From contig NZ_KK088650.1 in assembly GCF_000600975.2 (NCBI RefSeq), positions 558,001 through 622,000 of the forward strand: a stretch of DNA of 64,000 nucleotides, written 5' to 3'. The stretch's first letter is position 1, and the number at the start of each line of letters is the position of its first letter. This document shows positions 52,732 to 61,256 of this stretch, piece by piece. This DNA comes from Limimaricola hongkongensis DSM 17492 (GTDB lineage: Bacteria; Pseudomonadota; Alphaproteobacteria; Rhodobacterales; Rhodobacteraceae). The notes under the pieces are model-generated. The model saw only the letters and a list, made by a program, of their open reading frames with translations, made no database searches and was not told where the DNA came from. The position numbers were made by a program, and so were the translations under genes.

Positions 52732-53752
52732 GGCCGATCTCTCCACTGTCGTCCGCTTCATCATCGCCGAAGATCCGCCGGCGCGTCTTGATAAGGCGCT
52801 GGCCCGCGATGTGCCAGAGGCGGCCACGCTGTCGCGGTCGCGCATCGCAAGGCTCCTGGCCGAGGGTGCGGTGCGGGTGGATGGCGTCGTGGCCACCGAC
52901 GCCAAATCCGCCGTCGCCGAGGGGGCCGAGATCGAGATCACCGTGCCGCAGGCCGCCGAAAGCCATATCGGCGCGCAGGAGATTCCGCTGAGCGTGGTCT
53001 GGGAGGATCACGATCTCATCGTCATCGACAAGCCCGCGGGCATGGTGGTGCACCCCGCGCCCGGTTCGCCCGACGGCACGCTGGTCAACGCGCTGATCCA
53101 TCATTGCGGCGACGATCTGTCGGGGGTGGGCGGCGCCAAGCGGCCCGGCATCGTGCACCGCATCGACAAGGACACCTCCGGTCTTCTGGTCGTGGCCAAG
53201 ACCGACCGCGCGCATCAGGGGCTCGCGCTGCAGTTCGAGAAGCACACCGCCGAGCGGCACTACCTCGCGCTGTGCCACGGCGTGCCCGACCCCAACGACC
53301 CGCGGCTGCGCGGCGTGAAGGGGGCAAGCTTCGAGACCGGCTCGGTGCTCAAGATCCAGACCATGCTGGGCCGCCACCGCACCGACCGGCAGCGGCAGGC
53401 GGTGAGCTTCGATCAGGGCCGCCACGCGGTGACGCGCGCCAAGGTGGTGGAGGCTTTTGCGGGCGCGGCATTGGTCGAATGCCGGCTGGAAACCGGGCGC
53501 ACCCACCAGATCCGGGTGCACATGTCGCATGTCGGGCACGCGCTGATTGGCGACCCGGTCTATGGCGGGCGGCGCAAGCTGTCGGAAAAGACCCATGGCG
53601 CGGCCGCGGTGACGCTGGCCGCCGGGTTCGGGCGGCAGGCGCTGCATGCGGCGAGCCTGGGCTTCACCCATCCCGCCACGGGCGAGCGGCTGCGATTCGA
53701 CAGCCCGCTGCCCGCCGACATGGCGGAACTCCTCGCCGCGCTGCGCGGTTAG
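52730..53752 (+). CDS. rluD: 23S rRNA pseudouridine synthase RluD-like
   Basis: The 340-residue protein of the RluA/RluD family introduces pseudouridines in 23S rRNA. An S4-like N-terminal domain (PPARLDKALARDVPEAATLSRSRIARLLAEGAVRVDG) precedes the catalytic domain. The catalytic Asp is in PGIVHRIDKDTSGLLVVAKT, after DLIVIDKPAGMVVHPAPG, with the later GRTHQIRVHMSHVGHALIGDPVYG. The ATG at 52730 gives MADLSTVVRFIIAED; its codon overlaps the start codon of the divergent small gene (CATG palindrome). It ends 167 bp before rpoH. Confidence 0.92.
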   Translation: MADLSTVVRFIIAEDPPARLDKALARDVPEAATLSRSRIARLLAEGAVRVDGVVATDAKSAVAEGAEIEITVPQAAESHIGAQEIPLSVVWEDHDLIVIDKPAGMVVHPAPGSPDGTLVNALIHHCGDDLSGVGGAKRPGIVHRIDKDTSGLLVVAKTDRAHQGLALQFEKHTAERHYLALCHGVPDPNDPRLRGVKGASFETGSVLKIQTMLGRHRTDRQRQAVSFDQGRHAVTRAKVVEAFAGAALVECRLETGRTHQIRVHMSHVGHALIGDPVYGGRRKLSEKTHGAAAVTLAAGFGRQALHAASLGFTHPATGERLRFDSPLPADMAELLAALRG

Positions 53753-53919
53753 GGGCCGTAACGAAATTCACATATGATCGAGCCGTCCGCCTGCCCTCTC
53801 GCGCAGGGGGTGCGGTTCGGTTCATCATTGCACAAGGCTGATGCGATGGCGGTGCTTGCCCCTGCGGGGGCGAACCCGTATCGCTGACCGACCCAAGAGA
53901 CATCCGAAAGGAGGGGCCC

Positions 53920-54819
53920 ATGGCAGAGACCTATACGAATCTTCCCGCCCCGTCGCCGGAGCAGGGGCTGAACCGCTACCTGCAGGAAATCCGCAAGTTC
54001 CCGATGCTGGAGCCCGAGCAGGAATACATGCTGGCCAAGCGCTGGGTCGACCACGAGGACGCCAGCGCCGCGCACCAGCTCGTCACCTCGCATCTGCGGC
54101 TCGCCGCCAAGATCGCGATGGGCTATCGCGGCTATGGGCTGCCGCAGGCCGAGGTGATTTCCGAGGCGAATGTCGGCCTGATGCAGGCGGTGAAGAAGTT
54201 CGACCCCGAAAAGGGCTTTCGCCTCGCGACCTACGCGATGTGGTGGATCCGCGCCTCGATCCAGGAATACGTGCTGCGGTCGTGGTCGATGGTCAAGCTC
54301 GGCACCACCTCGGGCCAGAAGAAGCTGTTCTTCAACCTGCGCAAGGCCAAGGCGCGTCTGGGCGCGCTCGAAGAGGGCGACCTGCGCCCCGAGAACGTCA
54401 AGCGCATCGCCACCGATCTCGGCGTGACCGAGGACGAGGTCGTCTCGATGAACCGGCGCATGTCGGGCGGCGACGCCTCGCTCAATGCCATGGTCGGCTC
54501 CGAAAGCGACAGCGCCACCCAGTGGCAGGACTGGCTCGAGGATGACAGCGCCGACCAGGCGACCGATTACGAGGAGCGCGACGAGCTCGACGCCCGGCGC
54601 GAGCTGATGGCCGAGGCGATGGGCGTGCTCAACGAGCGCGAACGCGACATTCTCGTGCAGCGGCGCCTGCAGGACGAGGCGGTGACGCTCGAGGACCTGT
54701 CGGGGCAGTACGAGGTCAGCCGCGAGCGGATCCGCCAGATCGAGGTGCGTGCCTTCGAAAAGCTGCAAAAGCGGATGCAGGAGCTGGCGCGCGAGCGCGG
54801 AATGCTGGAACGCTCGTAA
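53920..54819 (+). CDS. rpoH: heat-shock sigma factor sigma-32
   Basis: The 299-residue sigma factor directs RNA polymerase to heat-shock promoters. Region 2: RLAAKIAMGYRGYGLPQAEVISEANVGLMQAVKKFDPEKGFRLATYAMWWIRASIQEY. The RpoH box is intact (LGTTSGQKKLFFNLRKAK). Region 4 ends LEDLSGQYEVSRERIRQIEVRAFEKLQ. The start follows AAAGGAGGGGCCC, a near-perfect ribosome site. A CTTGCCCC...CCCGTAT pair lies 45-66 bp upstream, weakly like a sigma-32 promoter. A strong T6 terminator follows. Confidence 0.95.
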   Translation: MAETYTNLPAPSPEQGLNRYLQEIRKFPMLEPEQEYMLAKRWVDHEDASAAHQLVTSHLRLAAKIAMGYRGYGLPQAEVISEANVGLMQAVKKFDPEKGFRLATYAMWWIRASIQEYVLRSWSMVKLGTTSGQKKLFFNLRKAKARLGALEEGDLRPENVKRIATDLGVTEDEVVSMNRRMSGGDASLNAMVGSESDSATQWQDWLEDDSADQATDYEERDELDARRELMAEAMGVLNERERDILVQRRLQDEAVTLEDLSGQYEVSRERIRQIEVRAFEKLQKRMQELARERGMLERS

Positions 54820-54848
54820 ACGCGTTGCACTCGGGCGCCCGTGGATTA

Positions 54849-54880
54849 CCCTTCCCCGCGAGACCGGGGAGGGGTTTTTT
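54849..54880 (+). terminator. rho-independent terminator of rpoH
   Basis: CCCTTCCCCG pairs with CGGGGAGGGG around GAGAC, one base bulged, and is followed by six T (54875-54880). It lies 30 bp after the rpoH stop. Confidence 0.9.
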
Positions 54881-54907
54881 CTTTCCGGCAGGCAGGGAAA
54901 GACCGCG

Positions 54908-55888
54908 ATGACCGAACCGATCCGCTGGGGCGTGCTGGGCGCCTCGAAATTCGCGCTGGGCGCCATGGCCCGCGCGATCCATTCCGCCGAAGGCTCGGAG
55001 TTCGCCGCGCTGGCCACCTCGTCGCCGGACAAGGCCGCACCGTTTCGCGCGTTCCAGCCGCGCCTCAGGCTGCATGCCGACTACCAGTCGCTGCTCGACG
55101 ATCCCGAGATCGACGCGGTCTACATCCCGCTGCCGAACGCCATGCATGTCGAATGGACGCTCAAGGCGCTCGATGCGGGCAAGCACGTGCTGTGCGAAAA
55201 GCCGCTCGCCATGAAGGCCGAGGCGTTCGACGCGGTGATCGCCAGGCGCGACGCCACCGGGCTGATGGCGGCCGAGGCCTACATGATCGTGCATCACCCG
55301 CAATGGGTGCGCGCGCGCGATCTGGTGCAGGGCGGCGCGATCGGCGCGCTGCGCCATGTCGATGCGACGTTCAGCTTCAACAACGCCGCCCAGACCGACA
55401 ACATCCGCAACAAGCCCGAAACCGGCGGCGGCGGGCTGCCCGATATCGGCGTCTATGCCTTCGGCTCGGTCCGTTTCGTCACCGGGCAGGAGCCGCAGAC
55501 GATCCACCATGCCAATATCCGCTACGAGAACGACGTCGACGTCTATGCGCATGTCGCCGCCGGTTTCGAGGGATTCGACTATTCGGGCATGGTGTCGATG
55601 CGGCTGTTCCCGCGCCAGGAGGTGACGTTCCACGGCGAGGAGGGCGTGCTCAGGATGCTGTGCCCGTTCAACGCCAACACCTTCGGGCAGGCCGAGCTGA
55701 CGCTGGAGACCGAGGGCAAGCGCGTGCTGCATGAACGCTGGCCGGGCGTCGATCATTACAAGCTCCAGGTCGAGGCCTTTACCGCCGCGGTCCATGGCGC
55801 CGATTACGCCTGCCCGCTGGAGTTCAGCCGGGGCACGCAGGCGATGATCGACATGGTCTATGCGGCGGGCGGTCGCGGGAACGGCTGA
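54908..55888 (+). CDS. Gfo/Idh/MocA-family NAD(P)-dependent oxidoreductase
   Basis: The 326-residue protein has an N-terminal Rossmann domain (IRWGVLGASKFALGAMARAIH) and the active-site segment HVLCEKPLAMKAEAFDAVIA, with the conserved EKP. The C-terminal alpha/beta domain carries GGLPDIGVYAFGSVRFVTGQEP, typical of Gfo/Idh/MocA sugar or inositol dehydrogenases. The substrate cannot be read from the sequence. Starts 28 bp after the rpoH terminator T tract. It is followed 45 bp later by a second nucleotide-binding protein, so the two may be co-transcribed. Confidence 0.88.
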   Translation: MTEPIRWGVLGASKFALGAMARAIHSAEGSEFAALATSSPDKAAPFRAFQPRLRLHADYQSLLDDPEIDAVYIPLPNAMHVEWTLKALDAGKHVLCEKPLAMKAEAFDAVIARRDATGLMAAEAYMIVHHPQWVRARDLVQGGAIGALRHVDATFSFNNAAQTDNIRNKPETGGGGLPDIGVYAFGSVRFVTGQEPQTIHHANIRYENDVDVYAHVAAGFEGFDYSGMVSMRLFPRQEVTFHGEEGVLRMLCPFNANTFGQAELTLETEGKRVLHERWPGVDHYKLQVEAFTAAVHGADYACPLEFSRGTQAMIDMVYAAGGRGNG

Positions 55889-55933
55889 CAGGGCCGGCGG
55901 TTGAACCGGGACACATCACCGGAGGCAACCGCG

Positions 55934-56635
55934 ATGGCAGATCCCAGGACAATCCTCGTGCTCGGCGCGCATGGCGTGACGGGCCGGGAAATCGTGACAC
56001 AGGCGGTGGCGCGGGGCCATCGCGTCCGCGCCGCCGAAATGGAATGGCCCGACGACGCGCCCCCGGCGGGGCCGAATGTCGAGCGCGTGACCGCGAACGT
56101 GATCGAGGACGATCTCGGCCCCGTCGTCGATGGGGTCGACGCGGTGATCTCTGCGCTTGGCGTGCCGGGCGATCCGGCGACTCTGCTGGACCCGCCGCCT
56201 CTCTACACCACCGGCACGCGCAACCTGATCGACGCGATGGAGGCGCGGGGCGTCTCGCGTCTCGTGACGATCTCGGCCAGCTTCGTCGTTACCCATGATC
56301 GCGGCCCCGCGCTGTTTCGCACCACTGCGATCCCGGCGCTGACCCGCGTGCTCCAGCAGATGCGCGACATGGAAGAGATGCTGCGCGCGAGCCGCCTCGA
56401 CTGGACCGCGGTGCGCCCCGGCTGGCTGCTGCCCGAGCCCCTGACCGGCGATTACGTGGTGGTGCCCGACGTGATCCCCGAGGATCTGATCCGCACCCGC
56501 CACGCCGATCTGGCGCAGTTCATGCTGCATTGCACGGAGACGGGCGAGTGGTCGCGCCAGACCCCGGCCATCGCGCGGGCGGAGGCCGAGGCGCTGAGTT
56601 CGTCCTTCGAGGTGGTCAAGGAAATGCTGGCCTGA
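55934..56635 (+). CDS. NAD(P)H-binding atypical short-chain dehydrogenase (NmrA/SDR_a5-like)
   Basis: The 233-residue protein has the glycine-rich motif TILVLGAHGVTGREIVTQAVARGHRVRA at its N-terminus, a variant of GxxGxxG found in NAD(P)H-binding and NmrA-like proteins. The mid region is VDAVISALGVPGD and VSRLVTISASFV. No YxxxK catalytic pair is apparent, so a reductase or a redox-sensing role is possible. The ATG follows GGAGGCAACCGCG. A hairpin follows its stop. Confidence 0.85.
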   Translation: MADPRTILVLGAHGVTGREIVTQAVARGHRVRAAEMEWPDDAPPAGPNVERVTANVIEDDLGPVVDGVDAVISALGVPGDPATLLDPPPLYTTGTRNLIDAMEARGVSRLVTISASFVVTHDRGPALFRTTAIPALTRVLQQMRDMEEMLRASRLDWTAVRPGWLLPEPLTGDYVVVPDVIPEDLIRTRHADLAQFMLHCTETGEWSRQTPAIARAEAEALSSSFEVVKEMLA

Positions 56636-56649
56636 CCGGCCAGATGAAA

Positions 56650-56678
56650 CGGGCCGGGCGCGCGACGCGCCCGGCCCG
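56650..56678. terminator. long GC hairpin between convergent genes
   Basis: CGGGCCGGGCGCG pairs with CGCGCCCGGCCCG around CGA (56650-56678), between the NAD-binding gene and pepF. On the minus strand it ends in GTTTCAT, a short U tract favouring termination of pepF. Confidence 0.65.
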
Positions 56679-56690
56679 CGGCAAGAAGGC

Positions 56691-58508
56691 TCAGCCCTCC
56701 ATCTTCTCCAGCTCGTCGATCATGCCCTCGATCATCGACAGCCCCTTGTCCCAGAAGGCCGGGTCGGAGGCGTCGAGGCCGAAGGGCGCCAGAAGCTCCT
56801 TGTGGTGCTTTGAGCCGCCCGCCTTCAGCATTTCGAAATACTTCTCCTGGAAGTCCTCGCCGCCCTCTTCGTAGACCGCGTAGAGCGCGTTCACGAGCCC
56901 GTCGCCGAAGGCGTAGGCATAGACGTAGAAGGGCGAATGCACGAAGTGCGGGATATAGGCCCAGAAGCTCTCATAGCCCGGTGCGAAGTCGAAGACCGGC
57001 CCGAGGCTCTCGGCCTGAACGCTCATCCACAGCGCGTCGATGTCGTCCGGCGTCAGCTCCCCCTGCGCGCGCGCGGCGTGCAGCTTGCACTCGAAATCGT
57101 AAAACGCGATCTGGCGCACGACCGTGTTGATCATGTCCTCGACCTTGCCGGCGAGCAGCACCTTGCGCTCGTTGGTGTCCTTGGCCTTGGCGAGCAGCTT
57201 GCGGAAGGTCAGCATTTCGCCGAACACCGACGCCGTCTCGGCCAGCGTCAGCGGGGTGGAGGAGAGAAGCTCGCCCTGACCCGCCGCGAGGCGCTGATGC
57301 ACGCCGTGGCCCAGCTCATGCGCCAGCGTCATCACGTCGCGCGGTTTGCCCAGGTAGTTCAGCATCACGTAAGGGTGCACGGTCGAGACGGTCGGATGCG
57401 CGAAGGCGCCCGGCGCCTTGCCCGGCTTCACCGCCGCGTCGGTCCAGCCCTCGTCGAAGAAGGGTTTCGCCAGCTCGGCCATGCGCGGGTCGAAATCGCC
57501 GTAAGCCTCCTCGACCATGGCGCGCGCCTCGTCCCAGCCGACGATCCGGTCGGTCTCCATCGGCAGCGGCGCGTTGCGGTCCCAGACCTGCATCCGCTCG
57601 AGCCCGAGCCATTTCGCCTTGAGCGCGTAGTAGCGGTGCGACAGGCGCGGATAGGCCGCGACCACCGCGTCGCGCAGCGCCTCGACCACCTCGGGTTCGA
57701 CATGGTTGGCGAGGTGGCGCCCGGTCTGCGGCGTCGGCATGCCGCGCCAGCGATCCTCGATCTCCTTTTCCTTGGCGAGCGTGTTGTGCACGCGCGAGAA
57801 CAGGCGGATCTGCGTCTTGAACACCCGCGCCAGCTCGCGCATCGCGGCCTCGCGCTTGGTGCGGTCCTGCTCGGTCAGAAGGTTGAGCGTGCCCTCGATC
57901 CCCAGCTCCTCGCCATCGACGGTGAAGGTCAGCCCGGCGATGGTCTCGTCGAACACCTTGTTCCACGCGGCGGCGCCGACGCTCGACTGGTCGTGCAGGA
58001 ACTTCTCCAGCTCGTCGGAAAGCTGGTAGGGCTTCATCGCGCGCATCCGCTCGAAGACGGGGCGGTAGCGGTTCAGCTCCTGGCTCTGGCCGAGCAGGGT
58101 TTCGAGCCGATCCTCGTCGAGCCGGTTGAATTCCAGCCCGTAGAAGACAAGCGGGGTGGTATAGGCGGTGATCCGGTCCTGGCAGTCCGACATGAACTTG
58201 GCGCGTTCGCTATCGGTGGTCTGCTGGTAGTAGCGCAGCCCCGCATAGGACATGATCCGGCCCGCGACGATGTCGATGCGCTCGTAGCGCTGCACCGCCT
58301 CGAGCAGCCCGGCCGCGTCGAGTGTGGCGAGCTTGCCCTCGTAATCGGCGGCGAACGCAGCGCAGGCCTTTTCCAGCCAGTCGATGTCGTTCTTGATCTC
58401 GGCGCTGTCGGGCGCGGGGTAAAGATCGGTCAGGTCCCATTCCGGCAGGTTGCCCAAGGGGCGGCCCCCGGTCTCGGTCGCGGCGTCGAAGCGGGGCTGT
58501 CGGGTCAT
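56691..58508 (-). CDS. pepF: M3-family oligoendopeptidase F
   Basis: The 605-residue cytosolic metallopeptidase cleaves oligopeptides of moderate size. Zinc motif MTLAHELGHGVHQRLAAGQGELLSSTPLTLAETASVFGE (HExxH plus the downstream Glu) is intact. The N-terminal coiled region (about 1-200) is typical of PepF. The start at 58508 follows GAGAAGG, so an ATG nine codons earlier is less likely. It is the last gene before the hairpin. It is separated from the EEP-family gene by 67 bp on the minus strand. Confidence 0.93.
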   Translation of the reverse strand: MTRQPRFDAATETGGRPLGNLPEWDLTDLYPAPDSAEIKNDIDWLEKACAAFAADYEGKLATLDAAGLLEAVQRYERIDIVAGRIMSYAGLRYYQQTTDSERAKFMSDCQDRITAYTTPLVFYGLEFNRLDEDRLETLLGQSQELNRYRPVFERMRAMKPYQLSDELEKFLHDQSSVGAAAWNKVFDETIAGLTFTVDGEELGIEGTLNLLTEQDRTKREAAMRELARVFKTQIRLFSRVHNTLAKEKEIEDRWRGMPTPQTGRHLANHVEPEVVEALRDAVVAAYPRLSHRYYALKAKWLGLERMQVWDRNAPLPMETDRIVGWDEARAMVEEAYGDFDPRMAELAKPFFDEGWTDAAVKPGKAPGAFAHPTVSTVHPYVMLNYLGKPRDVMTLAHELGHGVHQRLAAGQGELLSSTPLTLAETASVFGEMLTFRKLLAKAKDTNERKVLLAGKVEDMINTVVRQIAFYDFECKLHAARAQGELTPDDIDALWMSVQAESLGPVFDFAPGYESFWAYIPHFVHSPFYVYAYAFGDGLVNALYAVYEEGGEDFQEKYFEMLKAGGSKHHKELLAPFGLDASDPAFWDKGLSMIEGMIDELEKMEG

Positions 58509-58575
58509 GATCTGGCCTTCTCGTGAATTCATGGATGAAAGAGATATGGGTAGCTCGGGGGCGTCTCAACCCGTG

Positions 58576-59655
58576 TCAGCCATCCATCGCGGCATCGGGC
58601 AGGGCGCGCGCCTTTTGAAACGTGGCCTGCGCCTCGTCGAGATCGCCCTCGGCGGCGGTCTCGACCCGCTGGTCGGCATTGACGGTAAAGCACAGATCGG
58701 CGCGCACCGGGTAGTGATCCGAGCCGATGCCGCCCAGCACCTCGAAATCGGCCATGGCGAGGCCCTGTTGCCACAGGATCTGGTCGAGCGGCCATTTCAT
58801 CCACCACGAATTGGCGTCGAAGCTGGGCATCGGGCCGCGCCCGGCGCGCGGGTCGATCAGCCGCCCCAGCCGCAGCGTGCGGCGCGCGGTCCGCTCCCAC
58901 GGCGTGGCGTTGAAATCGCCCGCCACCAGCGCTGGCAGCACGCCGTCACGCGCGCCCATCGCCGCCTCCAGCATGGTCGCGTCGCGCAGCGTCGAGGGCT
59001 GGCCCAGCTGCGGCGGGCGGGGATGCACGCCGAACACCCGCAGCTTGCCCGCAGGGTGCGCCAGCACCCCGTCGAAAAGCGGCGTGTCGGCGCCGAAGGG
59101 AAAGCGCATCTGCGCGCTGTCGAAGGGATGACGCGAAAACACGTGCATGCCGTAATAGGTGGCGTCGGAAGGGATGTCCTGTTCGTGGTGGGCGTAATCG
59201 GCGTCGAGCGCGGCGAGCGCCTCGTCCCACCATTCATTGGTCTCCAGCACGAAGAACAGGTCGGGGTTCTCGTCGCGGGCGAGCGCGATCACCTCACCGA
59301 CCTGCCGGTTCGAGCGCTGGACATTGGCCACGATGACGCTGAGCCGTTCCTCGGGCGCGCAGCTCGCCTCGCCCGGATCCATCTTCGCGGCGAGCGGCTG
59401 GTAGGGCCAGAGCCGCCAGCCGTGATAGGCGAGTGCGGCGATGGCCAGCACCGTCATCCAGCGCGCGGCGCCGTGGCCGATGCCGCCCAGCGCCACCATG
59501 AGGGTCCAGACCAGCACGATGGCGGCGGCGAATTGCAGGCGCGGGAAATCGAGATAGCGCACCCACCACGCGTCGGTCTCCAGCAGCGGCAGCAGCGAGG
59601 CCATGGCGAGCAGGGCGAGGATGATCCCCGCGATCACGGCGGCGGCATGTCTCAT
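58576..59655 (-). CDS. membrane-anchored endonuclease/exonuclease/phosphatase-family protein
   Basis: The 359-residue protein has three N-terminal hydrophobic segments (residues about 5-80: VIAGIILALLAMASLLPLL, FAAAIVLVWTLMVALGG, WMTVLAIAALAYHGW). It then carries an EEP domain: VIVANVQRSNRQVGEVIAL, LVETNEWWDE-like LETNEWW (metal Glu), GVHPRPP, VAGDFNATPWE and GSDHYPVRADL. All EEP catalytic blocks are present, so it is a phosphodiesterase or nuclease likely facing the periplasm. It overlaps the ligase stop by ATGA, replacing the usual Lhr-type neighbours. Confidence 0.85.
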   Translation of the reverse strand: MRHAAAVIAGIILALLAMASLLPLLETDAWWVRYLDFPRLQFAAAIVLVWTLMVALGGIGHGAARWMTVLAIAALAYHGWRLWPYQPLAAKMDPGEASCAPEERLSVIVANVQRSNRQVGEVIALARDENPDLFFVLETNEWWDEALAALDADYAHHEQDIPSDATYYGMHVFSRHPFDSAQMRFPFGADTPLFDGVLAHPAGKLRVFGVHPRPPQLGQPSTLRDATMLEAAMGARDGVLPALVAGDFNATPWERTARRTLRLGRLIDPRAGRGPMPSFDANSWWMKWPLDQILWQQGLAMADFEVLGGIGSDHYPVRADLCFTVNADQRVETAAEGDLDEAQATFQKARALPDAAMDG

Positions 59656-61256
59656 GCGGCGCTGTCTCCCCCATAGGCGGCGAGCATGTCCCGAAGATCC
59701 TCCAGCGTGTTGATCTCGTCGAGCGGCTTGTCATGGCGCCAGCGCAGCATGCGCGGAAAGCGCAAGGCGACGCCGGATTTGTGGCGCGGGCTGGGCTGGA
59801 TGCCTTCGAAGCCGATCTCGAAGACGTGCTCGGGTTTCACGTGACGCACCGGGCCATAGCGTTCGAGCGTGTTCTTGCGCACCCATGCGGTGATCTGGCG
59901 GAACTCGGCATCGGTCAGCCCGCTATAGGCCTTGGTGAAGGGCACCAGCCCGTTGCCGTCCTTCACCGCGAAGGTGAAATCGGTGAACATGTTGGCGCGC
60001 CGTCCCGATCCGGCCTGCGCATAGACCATGACGGCGTCGATGGTGAGCGGGTCGACCTTCCACTTCCACCAGTCGCCCTTCTTGCGCCCCGCCAGATAGG
60101 GGCTGTCCGCACGCTTCAGCATCAGCCCCTCGGCCATCAGCTCGCGCGAACGGGCGCGCTCGCGGGCGAGCTGGTCGAGGCTTTCGACCGGCACCAGAGG
60201 CGAAAGCCGGAACGGCGCCTCTGGCGGCAGGCCGCGGCCCAGCGCGTCGAGCCGGGCGCGCCGTTCGGCGAAGGGCAGGGCGCGGATGTCCTCGCCGTCC
60301 TGCTCCAACAGGTCGTAGCCCATGAGGATCGCTGGCGCCTCGGTCAGAAGCTTCTTCGGCACGGTCTTGCGGCCGATGCGCTTTTGCAGCGCGTTGAATG
60401 ACAGCGGCACCTCGTCGCCCCAGCCCAGCACCTCGCCGTCGATCACCGTGCCCATGGGCAGGAAATCCTTCATGCGCGCCAGTTCGGGGAACCGGTCTGT
60501 CATCAGCTCTTCGCCGCGCGACCAGAGGTGATGATCGCCGCCGCGCAGGATCAGCTGGCCGCGGATGCCGTCCCATTTGCGCTCGGCCATCCAGTCGCCC
60601 GGATCGCCCAGCTCCTCGGGGTCGTCGAGCTGGTAGGCGAGGTAGAAGGGATAGGGGCGCGACAGGCTGGCGGTCGGGTCGGGCGCGTGGACGAGGCTGT
60701 GCCAAGTGATGTCGTCGGGCGTCCACGATCCCATCAGCCGATGCGTGAGCTCCGCCTCGTCGATGCCGGTGGCCTGCGACAGCGCCCTTGTCATCAGCTT
60801 CTGGCTGACGCCGACGCGAAAGCCCCCGGTGAGCAGCTTGGTGAACAACAACCGCTCGGTCGGGCCGAGCCTGTCCCATGCGGCGAGGATGCCCGCCTTG
60901 CGCGCGGCCTCGTCCTGTTTCGACAGGCGGCGGATCTCGCCGATCCAGTGGCTGAGCGGCCGGTCCTCCTCGGCCTCGGCGGGCGGCAGCACGAGCGAGA
61001 TCGTCTCCGCCAGATCGCCGACGATGGGATAGGCCTCCTCGAACAGCCATAGCGGGATGCCCGCCCGCTCGGCGGCCCATTCGCGCAGCACGGTGGCGGT
61101 GATGGTGCGGCGCGGGCGGCGGCCCGAGAAAAGTGCGATGGTCCAGAGCCTGTCGGCGTCGGGCGCCTCGCGGAAATACTCGGCCATCGCCGCCACCTTC
61201 TTGGTGGTGCGGGTGGTCTGATCGACGGCGCGGAAAAGCTCGGCAAAGCGCTTCAT
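59652..61256 (-). CDS. ATP-dependent DNA ligase (LigC-like, ligase/exonuclease cluster)
   Basis: The 534-residue enzyme seals DNA nicks with ATP. The adenylation domain has nucleotide motif I AERKWDGIRGQ (Lys in ExKxDG), motif III GTVIDGEVLGW, motif IV region EGLMLKRADSPYLAGRKKGDWWKWK and an OB-fold C-terminus (RHVKPEHVFEIGFEGIQPSPRHKSGVALRFPRMLRWR). The N-terminal DNA-binding domain occupies about 1-190. Such ligases occur in an operon with an Lhr helicase and an MBL exonuclease; only the exonuclease is here. It overlaps both neighbours by ATGA. Confidence 0.93.
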   Translation of the reverse strand: MKRFAELFRAVDQTTRTTKKVAAMAEYFREAPDADRLWTIALFSGRRPRRTITATVLREWAAERAGIPLWLFEEAYPIVGDLAETISLVLPPAEAEEDRPLSHWIGEIRRLSKQDEAARKAGILAAWDRLGPTERLLFTKLLTGGFRVGVSQKLMTRALSQATGIDEAELTHRLMGSWTPDDITWHSLVHAPDPTASLSRPYPFYLAYQLDDPEELGDPGDWMAERKWDGIRGQLILRGGDHHLWSRGEELMTDRFPELARMKDFLPMGTVIDGEVLGWGDEVPLSFNALQKRIGRKTVPKKLLTEAPAILMGYDLLEQDGEDIRALPFAERRARLDALGRGLPPEAPFRLSPLVPVESLDQLARERARSRELMAEGLMLKRADSPYLAGRKKGDWWKWKVDPLTIDAVMVYAQAGSGRRANMFTDFTFAVKDGNGLVPFTKAYSGLTDAEFRQITAWVRKNTLERYGPVRHVKPEHVFEIGFEGIQPSPRHKSGVALRFPRMLRWRHDKPLDEINTLEDLRDMLAAYGGDSAA

